DNA of 64,000 nucleotides, taken from assembly GCA_963705525.1 (NCBI GenBank), contig CAVPJW010000005.1, positions 62,001 through 126,000 on the forward strand, in the 5' to 3' direction. The position numbers were made by a program, and so were the translations under genes. Source of the stretch: CAVPJW01 sp963705525 (GTDB lineage Bacteria > Acidobacteriota > Vicinamibacteria > Vicinamibacterales > CAVPJW01). Position 1 is the stretch's first letter; every line of letters begins with the position of its first letter. The notes below the pieces were generated by a model. That model ran no database searches and was not told where the DNA came from. It worked only from the letters and a program-made list of their open reading frames with translations. Positions 25,937 to 34,189 of the stretch are shown piece by piece.

Positions 25937-26659
25937 ATGCGCTCCGAATCTCGTCGTCCCGACCAGCTTCGCACGACCACGATCACACCCCATTTCATCG
26001 AGCATGCTGAAGGCTCCGTGCTCATCGAGGCGGGCCGCACAAAAGTCATCTGCACTGCCAGCGTAGAAGATCGCGTTCCCGCGTTTCTTCGTAACAGCGG
26101 AAAGGGCTGGGTGACGGCCGAGTACGGGATGCTCCCCCGCTCGACGTCGACGAGAACCACGCGCGAGGCGACGGCTGGAAAGGTCGGCGGACGGACGCAG
26201 GAAATCCAGCGGCTGATTGGCCGATCCCTCAGGTCGGTCACGAAACTCGAGAGCCTGGGCGAGCGCACCTTCTGGATCGACTGCGATGTCATTCAGGCGG
26301 ACGGCGGCACGCGGACGGCCTCGATTACCGGCGCCTTCGTCGCCCTCGTGCTGGCCGTGCGCAAGGTCCGCGAGAGCGGCGCCATCCCAGTGTTCCCGAT
26401 TCAGGACTTCGTCGCCGCGACCAGCGTCGGCATCGTGGACGGCGAGAGGCTGCTCGACCTGGCGTACGAAGAAGATTCCCGCGCCGAAGTGGACATGAAC
26501 ATCGTCAAGACGGGCGGAGGAAAATACATCGAGGTGCAGGGCACGGCCGAGTCGCTGCCGTTTGGACGCGATGGACTGCTCGCCCTTCTCGATCTCGCAG
26601 ATGTCGGCATTACGCGCCTGATCGAACAGCAGAAAGCCATCGTCGGTGAGCTCAGGTAG
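25937..26659 (+). CDS. rph: Ribonuclease PH
   Basis: The protein has 240 residues, the usual length for this phosphorolytic 3'-5' exoribonuclease that trims tRNA 3' ends. Signatures include the RP(D)QLRT N-terminus, GSVLIEAGRTKVICTASVE, WVTAEYGMLPRSTSTR, RTQEIQRLIGRSLR, the DCDVIQADGGTRTASITGA active-site block and ERLLDLAYEEDS. ATG 25937 is chosen because the in-frame TTG at 25916 lies inside the 7-nt repeat. No Shine-Dalgarno is visible. The rdgB gene starts inside its 3' end (GTG 26646). Confidence 0.97.
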   Translation: MRSESRRPDQLRTTTITPHFIEHAEGSVLIEAGRTKVICTASVEDRVPAFLRNSGKGWVTAEYGMLPRSTSTRTTREATAGKVGGRTQEIQRLIGRSLRSVTKLESLGERTFWIDCDVIQADGGTRTASITGAFVALVLAVRKVRESGAIPVFPIQDFVAATSVGIVDGERLLDLAYEEDSRAEVDMNIVKTGGGKYIEVQGTAESLPFGRDGLLALLDLADVGITRLIEQQKAIVGELR

Positions 26660-27278
26660 TTCACTGCGCCACGGCTTCGACCGACTGCTGATTGCAACCA
26701 CCAATCCTGGAAAGCTGCGGGAGATTCGCGCGGTCCTGACTGGTCTTCCCATCACGCTCGAATCGCTGGACGCGTTCGAGAACCTTCCCGCACCACACGA
26801 GACAGGAGCGACCTTCGCGGAGAACGCCCGGCTGAAGGCGCGGTATTACGCCGAGCGAACGGGCCTGGCGACCGTGGCGGAAGATTCGGGACTGGAGATC
26901 GACGCGCTCGGAGGAGAACCGGGCGTTCGTTCGGCCCGCTACGGCGGGGAGTCCGCGCCGACCTACTTTGAGAAGTTCGCTCTCATCGAGCGACGACTGG
27001 CGGAGTCCGGGTCGGCGTCCCGCAGAGCCCGGTTCGTCTGCGCCCTCGCATTGGTGACGAACGGCCAGCTTGCGTTCGAGGCGACGGGCGTGGTCAACGG
27101 AGAGATCACTCAGCCGAAAGGCCAGGGTGGCTTCGGGTACGATCCGGTCTTCTACTATCCGCCCTACTCACGCACGTTGGCCGAGGTATCTGAATCCGAG
27201 AAGCTTCGGGTCAGCCATCGTGGCGCCGCCTTCCGTCAATTGCGGCAGTTCCTCGATCCTAGGACCCCTCGGCCCTGA
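26646..27278 (+). CDS. rdgB: XTP/dITP diphosphatase (RdgB/HAM1)
   Basis: This gene encodes a 210-residue nucleotide-sanitising enzyme that hydrolyses ITP, dITP and XTP to monophosphates. Seen motifs are LLIATTNPGKLREI (substrate loop), TFAENARLKA, VAEDSGLEIDALGG, PGVRSARY and GQGGFGYDPVFYYPP, followed by SHRGAAFRQL. The GTG start overlaps rph by 14 bases, a common rph-rdgB arrangement. The last codons (RTPRP) fall within an 8-nt-period repeat that continues past the stop. Confidence 0.96.
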   Translation: MSSGSSLRHGFDRLLIATTNPGKLREIRAVLTGLPITLESLDAFENLPAPHETGATFAENARLKARYYAERTGLATVAEDSGLEIDALGGEPGVRSARYGGESAPTYFEKFALIERRLAESGSASRRARFVCALALVTNGQLAFEATGVVNGEITQPKGQGGFGYDPVFYYPPYSRTLAEVSESEKLRVSHRGAAFRQLRQFLDPRTPRP

Positions 27279-27302
27279 GACCTTGTGACCCTGAGACCTT
27301 TC
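27262..27302. repeat. 8-nt-period GRCCYT tract overlapping the rdgB stop codon
   Basis: Units starting at 27271, 27279, 27287 and 27295 have an exact 8-nt period (GGCCCTGA, GACCTTGT, GACCCTGA, GACCTTTC), with a related GGACCCCT at 27262. The first units are translated as the C-terminal residues of RdgB. Confidence 0.75.
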
Positions 27303-27312
27303 GATGGAGGCG

Positions 27313-27338
27313 CGGGCGGACCTGCGACGGTCCGCCCG
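27313..27338. terminator. Putative bidirectional hairpin between convergent genes
   Basis: A perfect 10-bp inverted repeat (CGGGCGGACC, 27313-27322, with 27329-27338) has a 6-nt loop and sits between rdgB and a convergent small gene. No T-tract follows on either strand, so termination efficiency is uncertain. Confidence 0.5.
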
Positions 27339-27367
27339 GGTATGGGGAGGAGGTACTGAAGGGGAGG

Positions 27368-27607
27368 CTATTCTTCCGTCCGCCCTGTGAGCACCGTATC
27401 CGACCGAACAAACGCACCGTCGCGGGTTCTGAGCAGGAACTTCGCTTCGACCAACGCCCCCAGTAGCGCCGTGCACAGCGACTGATCGAGTCCCCACAGC
27501 CGTTGTGCTTGCGCCGTCGTCAGTCGGAGCCCTGGCATCTCCAGGTACTCTCCCTGGACCCGCTTGAGCGCATTCTGAATCGTCATATCAGGCTGTTCGG
27601 TCACCAT
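27368..27607 (-). CDS. Small winged-helix-like protein
   Basis: The protein has 79 residues from ATG 27607; ATG 27586 would also work. Its sequence has a compact helical pattern (NALKRVQGEYLEMPG, LTTAQAQRLWGLD, CTALLGALVEAKFLLRTRDG) consistent with a winged helix in which LTTAQAQRLWGLD would be the first helix-turn-helix part. Short proteins with this layout are common in Acidobacteriota as I recall them, with no known function. It lies downstream of the kinase gene on the same strand, 240 bp away. That intervening stretch holds no gene I can support. Confidence 0.65.
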   Translation of the reverse strand: MVTEQPDMTIQNALKRVQGEYLEMPGLRLTTAQAQRLWGLDQSLCTALLGALVEAKFLLRTRDGAFVRSDTVLTGRTEE

Positions 27608-27846
27608 GGGTGCTCCAGAACTGACGAGCCTCCACAGGCTGCCGGAAGCTCTAGCAACTGCCGTACCTGATCGATTCGATGCCGTGGCCTCGGAAAGGTT
27701 TCTCCGTGCAGGTTTACAAGTGCCTTGAGGACGAGGATTAGCGCGATCGCACGGCGAGAGATCGGAATCCTGGAGGATTGCCTCGGGCGTTTCAGCTAGT
27801 TGAAGCGAGGCAGATCTGTAGTGAAAGCATGCAGAACTGGAATGAT

Positions 27847-30189
27847 CTACTTCGCCAGTCGCTTCTGTGCGTCTTTGTAGCGGGGTGAGGTGGAGGGGAT
27901 CTTGGCGAACGCCTCGCGAGCCTTGTCCCGATCCTTGATGCGCTTTTCGTAGAGTTCGCCGGTCCGCCACCAGACGTCGTAGCGCGTCTGCGGGAACCGG
28001 GCACCCAGGTCTTCGAGCGACTTCGCTTCGAGGTCGTAGCGCTTGAGGTCGTCGTACATGTCGGCCAGTTTCCAGAGCGATGCTTCGACACCCTCGGCGT
28101 TCGGGTAGCGCTCCACGAGCGCCCTGATCGAAATCAGCGCGGCCGGGACCGGCCCGCCAAGCGCGGCGTCGTTCTCCTTGATTTTCTCTCGCTCCTCGAT
28201 GCCGGCCTTGGTGGTCAGAGCCCTCGGCGCCCACTGACTGTCGGGGTACTGATTGACGAGATCGGTCAAGGTGCTCCGGGCGGCCTCGTTCCGGTCTTTG
28301 CGCTTGGACTGAAGCGTCAGCTCCGCGAGGCGATAGAGCGACTCGGGCGCGTAGCGGCCGGTCTTGAACTTGTTGTGCAGCTCGACATACGTCGCCATCG
28401 CATCGTCTGGCTTGCCCTGACGCTGGTAGGCGTTCGCCATCAGCATGTAGGCCTCGGGAACCTGGGGGCTGGACGCATTCTGCCTGATGATGGTCTGGAG
28501 ATCGCCAATCGCCTGGTCGTAGAGCTTGTTGTCGAACTTGGCGCGGGCCAGCGTCATGGCTTCAGCAGCCGGATCGACGGCAGGCGCCGTCTCCACGGGC
28601 GCGTCCTTGACCGGTGAGCTCGGCGGCAGGTTGAGGGGCGTCTTGACGGCGCCGGCCGCAGCGTTCGCCGCGGCCTTCGGAGCAGCGGGCGTTCGGGCTG
28701 GCTTCGCTCCAGCGGCAGCCGCATTTGCGGCCGGCTGAGGTTGACCCGCCGCAGCCGCCGGAGGCGGCGGAACGGGCGGCGTCGCCACAGATGGTGGTGT
28801 CGTCGTCGCAGGTGTCGTGGCCCCGGCGTCAGTGGCTCCGGTCGTCGCCGCGGCTGGTTGTGCCGACGGATCCGGCGCCGGCGCTGCCTGTTCGGGCATC
28901 GACGCCTGCTGGGTCTCGACCGGCTGCTGAGGCACCTCGGAGCGGCGCCCGCGGATGATGAAGAAGCCACCGATCGCCACCAGCAACGCGACCGCGGCAG
29001 CCGCGGCCGCAATCGCGTTCTTCGAAAGCGGTGCCGGCTTTCCACCAGCAGGCTTCGAGGTCTTCGGCGGCGCCTTCACCGCAGTCTTGGTCGCGGTACC
29101 CGCGGCGGGCGCCGCTTGAGGCGTTGTCGCGGCGGCGGGCTTGGCCGTCGCCGTCCCGGCCGATTCGGCGGCGACTGGCGCCACGCCGCCCGATGGCGTG
29201 ACGGCGTTCACTCCCCCGCTCGCACGCGTCGTCTGCGACGCCGTCGCCGACGGCCAGTTACCGCTCGCGGCGATCGATGCCACGGCGCCCGATCCGGACA
29301 CTGTGCGGGTGCGTCCTGAATCGCGGTCGCGCTTCAATCGCTGCAGATCGGCGCGCATGTCGGACGCCGTCTGATAGCGCATGTTCCGATCCTTCTCGAG
29401 CGCCTTGCTGATGATGCGCTCGAGCTCCAGCGGGATCTCGGCGTTCAGCTCCATCGGCGCCGTCGGCATGCGGTTCAGGATGGCATCGAAGATGACGGCC
29501 GACGTGCTGCCCGCAAACGTCTGCTGACCGGTCGCCATCTCGTACAGCACGACGCCGAACGAAAAGAGATCCGTGCGCGCATCGAGTGTCTCGCCGCGCG
29601 CCTGCTCGGGCGACATGTAGGCGACGGTTCCGAGCGCAACACCTTGAGTCGTGAGCAGCGACTCGGCGACGCCGATCGTCAGGTCGGTATCTTCAGCGGG
29701 TCCCGATCCGTGCCGACCCGGCGCGAGTTTGGCCAGACCAAAATCGAGAATCTTCGCGCGGCCTTTTGCCGTGACGAAAATATTCGGCGACTTGATGTCG
29801 CGATGAAGAATGCTCTGCGAGTGCGCCGCGTCGAGCCCGTCGGCAATCTGAATCGCCAGATCCAGGAGCTGAGCGATGGCCAGGGGCTTGCCATCGATCA
29901 TGTGATCGAGCGACTTGCCGTCGAGCAGCTCCATCGCGATGAAGTGCCGGCCTTCGAACTCGCTGATCTCGTAAATGGTGCAGATGTTCGGATGATTCAG
30001 GTTGGCGGCCGTGCGCGCCTCGCGCAGGAATCGTTCCACGGCGTTCTTGTCGTCGAGCGATGTCACCGGGAGAAACTTGAGCGCGACCGGGCGCCCGAGC
30101 TTGATGTCCTCGCCCTTGTAGACGACGCCCATGCCTCCCGCGCCGAGCTTCTCTATGACGCGGTAGTGCGAAACGATTTGGCCGTCCAT
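27847..30189 (-). CDS. Membrane Ser/Thr protein kinase with C-terminal TPR region
   Basis: The protein has 780 residues. Residues 8-285 are a Hanks-type kinase: glycine loop LGAGGMGVVY, ATP Lys38, HRDIKSPN at 129-136, DFG at 149-151, APE-equivalent MSPEQARG, and SDMRADLQRL at the end. A long Ala/Pro/Thr-rich juxtamembrane linker runs to about 390. One transmembrane helix follows at 391-412, then a second Pro/Ala linker, and from about 540 four to five TPR-like units with YbgF/BamD flavour (AYMLMANAYQRQGKPDDAMA). The kinase is cytoplasmic and the TPR part periplasmic, so it probably senses an envelope partner. Catalytic residues are all present. No substrate is evident among the neighbours. 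Confidence 0.93.
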   Translation of the reverse strand: MDGQIVSHYRVIEKLGAGGMGVVYKGEDIKLGRPVALKFLPVTSLDDKNAVERFLREARTAANLNHPNICTIYEISEFEGRHFIAMELLDGKSLDHMIDGKPLAIAQLLDLAIQIADGLDAAHSQSILHRDIKSPNIFVTAKGRAKILDFGLAKLAPGRHGSGPAEDTDLTIGVAESLLTTQGVALGTVAYMSPEQARGETLDARTDLFSFGVVLYEMATGQQTFAGSTSAVIFDAILNRMPTAPMELNAEIPLELERIISKALEKDRNMRYQTASDMRADLQRLKRDRDSGRTRTVSGSGAVASIAASGNWPSATASQTTRASGGVNAVTPSGGVAPVAAESAGTATAKPAAATTPQAAPAAGTATKTAVKAPPKTSKPAGGKPAPLSKNAIAAAAAAVALLVAIGGFFIIRGRRSEVPQQPVETQQASMPEQAAPAPDPSAQPAAATTGATDAGATTPATTTPPSVATPPVPPPPAAAAGQPQPAANAAAAGAKPARTPAAPKAAANAAAGAVKTPLNLPPSSPVKDAPVETAPAVDPAAEAMTLARAKFDNKLYDQAIGDLQTIIRQNASSPQVPEAYMLMANAYQRQGKPDDAMATYVELHNKFKTGRYAPESLYRLAELTLQSKRKDRNEAARSTLTDLVNQYPDSQWAPRALTTKAGIEEREKIKENDAALGGPVPAALISIRALVERYPNAEGVEASLWKLADMYDDLKRYDLEAKSLEDLGARFPQTRYDVWWRTGELYEKRIKDRDKAREAFAKIPSTSPRYKDAQKRLAK

Positions 30190-30428
30190 GAACTTTTAAG
30201 CTTAGGCCCCGGGGATTGGCGAAGTCAACCGACCAGACGTGCCAGACGCCCTCCAACTGGGCCAGTCTGATATTCGTCTGATTCGGAAAAGATGTCCCGC
30301 CCGAGCCTGACAAAGTTTCGATGTCGGCGCATCGTTCTTGGAACGCGGCGGGCCTCCGAGCTTGCATGCGAGGTGGCCGTGTTGGCACGGCGAGAGCGGT
30401 GGTGAGGTTCGTGCTGCGCTGTTCCCAG

Positions 30429-30650
30429 CTACGGCAGGGCGATCTCAACGCCGGCAGTCTGGCCCGGGGGAATACTCACAGACGTCGATCGCCCGGCCCA
30501 GGCCGTCACGATCAACACCGGTTCGTCAGGAAGTCCACACAAGGCGAATCGGCCCAGCGTGTCGGAATAGGTGATCGCTGCGGGGACGTCTATTTCGGGT
30601 TCGAAGTCTACAAACGCGCCGGCAACCGGTTGCTTGCCTGCGGACGTCAT
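30429..30650 (-). pseudogene. Carboxypeptidase-regulatory-like domain fragment
   Basis: A 73-residue reading frame from ATG 30650 matches the end of a carboxypeptidase-regulatory-like (Ig-like) domain: KQPVAGAFVDFEPE, AITYSDTLGRFALCGLPD and VSIPPGQTAGVEIALP. Such domains normally sit in larger secreted proteins. Here the frame continues upstream only as non-protein-like sequence and runs into tRNA-Pro. It is either a truncated gene left of the tRNA or a very short secreted protein missing its signal. The rest of the 30,190-30,796 stretch shows no other supported gene. Confidence 0.4.
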
Positions 30651-30796
30651 CTCCACGATCGTTAAACCGCGTGACTGCAGATGAAGGCCGCGTTGACCGC
30701 GACAGCGCGCGCGGACCGCAGCGGGCTTGGGTCGGGACTTGGTGCGCCGGATCGGGAGCCGTGAGAGACCGTAGTAAGATTGAGGCTCTCGAGAGT

Positions 30797-30873
30797 CGGG
30801 GCGTAGCGCAGCCTGGTAGCGCACCTGCCTTGGGCGCAGGGGGTCGCTGGTTCGAATCCAGTCGCCCCGACCA
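30797..30873 (+). tRNA. tRNA-Pro (UGG), intact, hosting the island
   Basis: A 77-nt tRNA includes an encoded CCA. The acceptor stem CGGGGCG (30797-30803) pairs with CGCCCCG (30863-30869), followed by discriminator A and CCA. The anticodon stem CCTGC/GCAGG encloses a 7-nt loop CTTGGGC with anticodon TGG (Pro). The T-loop is TTCGAATC. Its 3' half (30826-30873) is repeated at 46386-46433, marking it as the attachment site of the downstream genomic island. Confidence 0.96.
30826..30873 (+). repeat. attL core: 48-bp repeat, 3' half of tRNA-Pro
   Basis: The 48 bases from the anticodon stem to the CCA end are identical to 46386-46433, and sequence identity stops on both sides. Tyrosine integrases commonly use the 3' half of a tRNA gene as attB, which restores the tRNA on insertion. 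Confidence 0.93.
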
Positions 30874-30983
30874 AATCTCTCAGAAATCCTCGTAAGCATC
30901 ACGATGAGCAGCGCTTCTCGGCGCGAGCTCTGTTCGTTCGTTCTCGCCACGAATCGCCCTCGCATGCCCGTTTTCGCCGCGAA

Positions 30984-31006
30984 GTGGTCACAAATTTGGT
31001 CACACC
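30984..31006 (+). repeat. Left subterminal element, GGTCAC-AAATTT-GGTCAC
   Basis: A 23-bp element contains two direct GGTCAC hexamers flanking the palindrome AAATTT, 110 bp inside the left boundary. A copy with one mismatch lies at 46306-46328, 57 bp inside the right boundary, in the same orientation. The placement suggests integrase or excisionase arm-type sites, or extension of the attachment region. Confidence 0.7.
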
Positions 31007-31143
31007 AAAACCGCACGTAAGTGATGCAACTGAAGGTGCTTGCTGGCGAAGCGCCGTCAGAAACGGCTGCTGCCGGCCGCGTGCGGCGTCTCGCGGCCAT
31101 TCTCGTTCCGCGCTCACACGAGCACTTCCGGCAGGAGGCGTAT

Positions 31144-32267
31144 ATGGATTTCGATCCTCGTTGGACTGATGACCCACGTGATCGCGACGATCGCGATCGT
31201 GAGCTGAGCCGAGGCAGCCGCGGCGGGCTGAGCAATCCTCGTGAACGTGAACGGCTCGACATTCGCGACGTGTTCACGCGCGATCTCGAGCTGCCGCGTG
31301 GCCCGGAACGTGAGCGCGTCTGGGCACGCGACAGCGACGTGAAGTTGCGCGGCTCGGAGGTTCGCGCGCTCGCCACCGTCGGCGCCTTCCGCGTCGTGCC
31401 AGCTGGCGATCTCCGCGACGGTCAGGACCGCCCGCTGGAGCCGAACCGCGGCGACCTGCGTCACCTTCGAGAGCAGGGGTTGGTCGAGACGATTCCAACC
31501 ATCGGCGAAGACCGCGCCCTGGTCGTCCTCACCGAGCGCGGACGGGACGTCCTGGAGCGCAACCGCTGGTCTAACGTGCAGCGCGACGTACTGCGATTGG
31601 CGGGTGTGGAGCAGAACTTCGACGACCGACGCGAGGTTAACGATGAGCGCCACCGCCCCCAGGAGCCAAGAGCCAGGCAAGAGTTCTACGCCGGCGTACG
31701 AAGCGCACGCCATACCCGTTTCGCCGTGCACCGGCCGCGCGAGCTGATGCACGACGCTCAGGTCTATCGCGCCTACCTCAAGGAGGCCGAACGGCTTCGC
31801 GAAGACAACGCGCTCATCCGTCGCGTCCTCCTGGATCACGAGCTGAAACGGGAGTATCAGCAGTTCCTGCAGGAGCGCAATCGCGGCAAGTCCGACGAGC
31901 GACGGGCGTCCCGATCGAACGCCGGAAGAGATTCACCGCTGGGCCGTCGAGCACGAGCTCCCGGACAACGACGGCCACGTCCAGTTCCCCGACGCGCGCA
32001 TCGAGTACGAGGACCGCGATGGGCGTCTCCAGCACGCTCGACATCGAGGTCGAGACGCTGCACTACCGCGGCGCTCACGCCATCTCCAAGGCATCCTCTG
32101 GATTCAGTCGTCACAGCGCCGGCACCGCGCGTGTTGTCGGCTCCCGTGGTGGTGGAGCCGGAGGCGCCGGTCGCGGTCGCCGCTACGGACTCACCATCAC
32201 CGCCAGCACTGGAAAGAGCGGTGGTCGCAGCCCCGATCCGCGCCTCGCTGAGGAGCTACTGAAATGA
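31144..32267 (+). pseudogene. Mobile-element-associated winged-helix protein, frameshifted
   Basis: ATG 31144 has AGGAGG 5 bases upstream. The N-terminus is very Asp/Arg-rich (DPRWTDDPRDRDDRDREL). A wHTH-like middle follows (RALATVGAFRVVPAGDL, LRHLREQGLVETI), then a coiled region (YRAYLKEAERLREDNALIR) and YQQFLQERNRGK. After about 31915 the homologous reading continues in the next frame (EEIHRWAVEHELPDND, VQFPDARIEYEDRDG), and after about 32036 in the third (DIEVETLHYRGAHA). Corrected length would be about 373 residues. Proteins of this type recur on conjugative and integrative elements as far as I recall; the role is unknown. Its stop overlaps the next start (ATGA), which supports this end. 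Confidence 0.7.
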
Positions 32268-33251
32268 ATCTCGAGCAGGCCGTTCAAACGATCATCAAAG
32301 CGCGGATTCACCGACCGCCAGGCTCGCTTTCTGGTCCTCGTCGCGCGCCATTCCGGCGTCTGCGTCATGCGCCAGTACTCGACGTTCACGGGCATCGTCT
32401 TTGGCCAGAAGACCCGGAAGTTCTTCACCAAGCTCGTGCGGGTCGGATTGGTCTCGACCTACGACTGCGCGCACAATCGAGGACGCGTTTATCACGTGCG
32501 TCATCGAGCGATCTACGAGGCGATCGGCGAGCCCGACAGCCGGCTTCGCCGGCCGCCTGGCGTGCCTCGAGCTCTCGAACGGCTCATGCTTCTGGACGCC
32601 ATCCTGAAGAACCCCGACAGCGTCTGGATATCGGCCCGCGCCGAGAAGGTCGAGTACTTCTCGGGGCGCGGAATCGCGAGCGACGATTGTCCGCATCGGA
32701 CCGTCCACCAAGGCGATCAACGGCTCGTTCGGCACTTCCCGGATCGCCTGCCGATCGGCGTTCATCCATCCGGCCACGTCGTCTTTGTTTACCTGTATGC
32801 GGACCCGCTGCGTGACGAGTTCCGAGACTTCCTGCAGCGGCACGCGCCGCTCCTCGAGCGGCTCCCAGCGTGGACGCTTCGCATCGTGGTTCCCCCACAC
32901 TTGGCAGACGTTCCGGACCGGCTCCAGAAGACCGCGTGGGCACAGCTCGCATCGCCCTTGAGCGAGCTCCTGCTGACCGAGGCGCGGTGGTACTTCGACC
33001 GCCGCGCCGCCGGCCTGGCAAGCCTCAGCGAACCTGCTGATCGACGCCACTTCGAGCGCTGCGAGCGCGCCTTCGCGACCGACCGCTACACGGTCCTGTA
33101 TCGATGCTGGCGGGAGGACGGGGAGCGGGTGCTGGCCACCGCCGCGTCGCCGGTTGTCGGGCGGGCGCTGGAGTCAGGTGCCAGCAAGATCGAGCCGCTG
33201 GTTCTACCGCACGCCTACAGCCATCTGGCGCCGATGGCGAGTGTCGCCTGA
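32264..33251 (+). pseudogene. Mobile-element-associated protein, companion of the previous gene, frameshifted
   Basis: It starts at ATG 32264, overlapping the previous stop. The first 15 codons (MNLEQAVQTIIKARI) are in one frame. From about 32308 the protein continues in the next frame (FTDRQARFLVLVARHSGV) and then runs intact to 33251, for a corrected length of about 328 residues. Visible pieces include RQYSTFTGIVFGQKTRKFF, VYHVRHRAIYEAIGEPDSR, IRHFPDRLPIGV-like HFPDRLPIGVHPSGHVVFVY and SELLLTEARWYFDRRAAG. I recall this family sitting directly after the previous one on other mobile elements; no enzymatic motif is recognised. Confidence 0.7.
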
Positions 33252-33334
33252 AGGCCTGAGCCCGGCCATTTCAATCGCGCAAAGTTACACTCGCCGTTAC
33301 TTTGCGCAACCGAAATTCCTCTCACGAACCCGGT

Positions 33335-33643
33335 TCAGTCGCGCCCGCCGTCCGCCGGCAGTTCGGCCTCGGTGCGGAAGCAACCGAGCAGCTCGTTCTC
33401 GTCGAACACGACCTCTTCGACGGCGTACGGCGGTCCGTTCAGCCAGCTCGAGTCGTCATCGATCCGCTTCGTGATCCGGACCTCTCCGTCCACACTCTCA
33501 GCCCTCGACACCGCGCGCGGCCCGAGCTTCACGGCGACGACGACGCGGGTGCCGATGTCGGTGCAGCGGAAGGCTCCGGAGTGCGTCCAGAACGTCTCGC
33601 CGATCACAAAATCACAGAGCTCCAACTCGGTCCGCAGCCTCAC
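33335..33643 (-). CDS. Small conserved mobile-element protein
   Basis: The protein has 102 residues starting MRLRTELELCDFVIGETFW. It contains CTDIGTRVVVAVKL and NGPPYAVEEVVFDENEL, a pattern typical of short beta-rich proteins found on plasmids and integrative elements. It is in opposite orientation to its neighbours. Function is unknown. Sequence alternation and the absence of a better frame on the other strand support it as real. Confidence 0.65.
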   Translation of the reverse strand: MRLRTELELCDFVIGETFWTHSGAFRCTDIGTRVVVAVKLGPRAVSRAESVDGEVRITKRIDDDSSWLNGPPYAVEEVVFDENELLGCFRTEAELPADGGRD

Positions 33644-34189
33644 TCAGATCGTAGCGCGGCCAGCGCCGAGAGCTCGGCTTCGGATCGACCGCACAGCTTC
33701 CCGCGTCTCCTCTCCTGGTTACCGTCGTCAGATGGCCGATCAGTGCGCGAGGGGGGCCGACGAAGGGGAACGATGGGCAGCTGTCCATCGGCCCCCTCGC
33801 CGAAAGAGATGGTGACGACCACTTCGCGTGGCGATCGTCACAGCCGTTCTCGCCTCGCACCAGGAAGCCTCACAGGCCGCTGATGCTTGCGCGGCTGTCC
33901 GCGTTCGCGTCGGCCGGCGTTCTCTGCCGGCCGGGCCGCCCTCAAAAGACAGAGAGGGTGATGGAGAGGGGCGTGAGCGACCCGGCCCCCCGCGACTCTG
34001 GCCCGTTTCGAGCCAGCCAGCCGGGTCGCTCACGCCCCGTGTCGGTGTCCAGATCGTCCGGACAATCCCGGCCCGGATCGCGTTCAGGATCCGGCACCGG
34101 CTTCATGCGCAGTTCCGAGCGCGGATCGTGCCCGCGATCTTGACGGCGATCATGCTGCGGTCAAGTCGTACAGGTACGCTGACGTTCTG
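33644..34189. other. Gene-poor stretch with a long inverted repeat
   Basis: These 546 bp contain several short overlapping frames, none protein-like. The main structure is the 18-bp inverted repeat at 33968-34038. The region could hold a transfer, replication or regulatory site of the element, but nothing else can be supported. Confidence 0.5.
33968..34038. repeat. 18-bp perfect inverted repeat with 35-nt spacer
   Basis: Arms GGGGCGTGAGCGACCCGG (33968-33985) and its exact reverse complement (34021-34038) enclose 35 nt. That spacer itself contains a smaller CTGGC/GCCAG stem. The combined structure would be a very stable two-tier hairpin in DNA or RNA. It is in non-coding sequence of the island. 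Confidence 0.88.
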
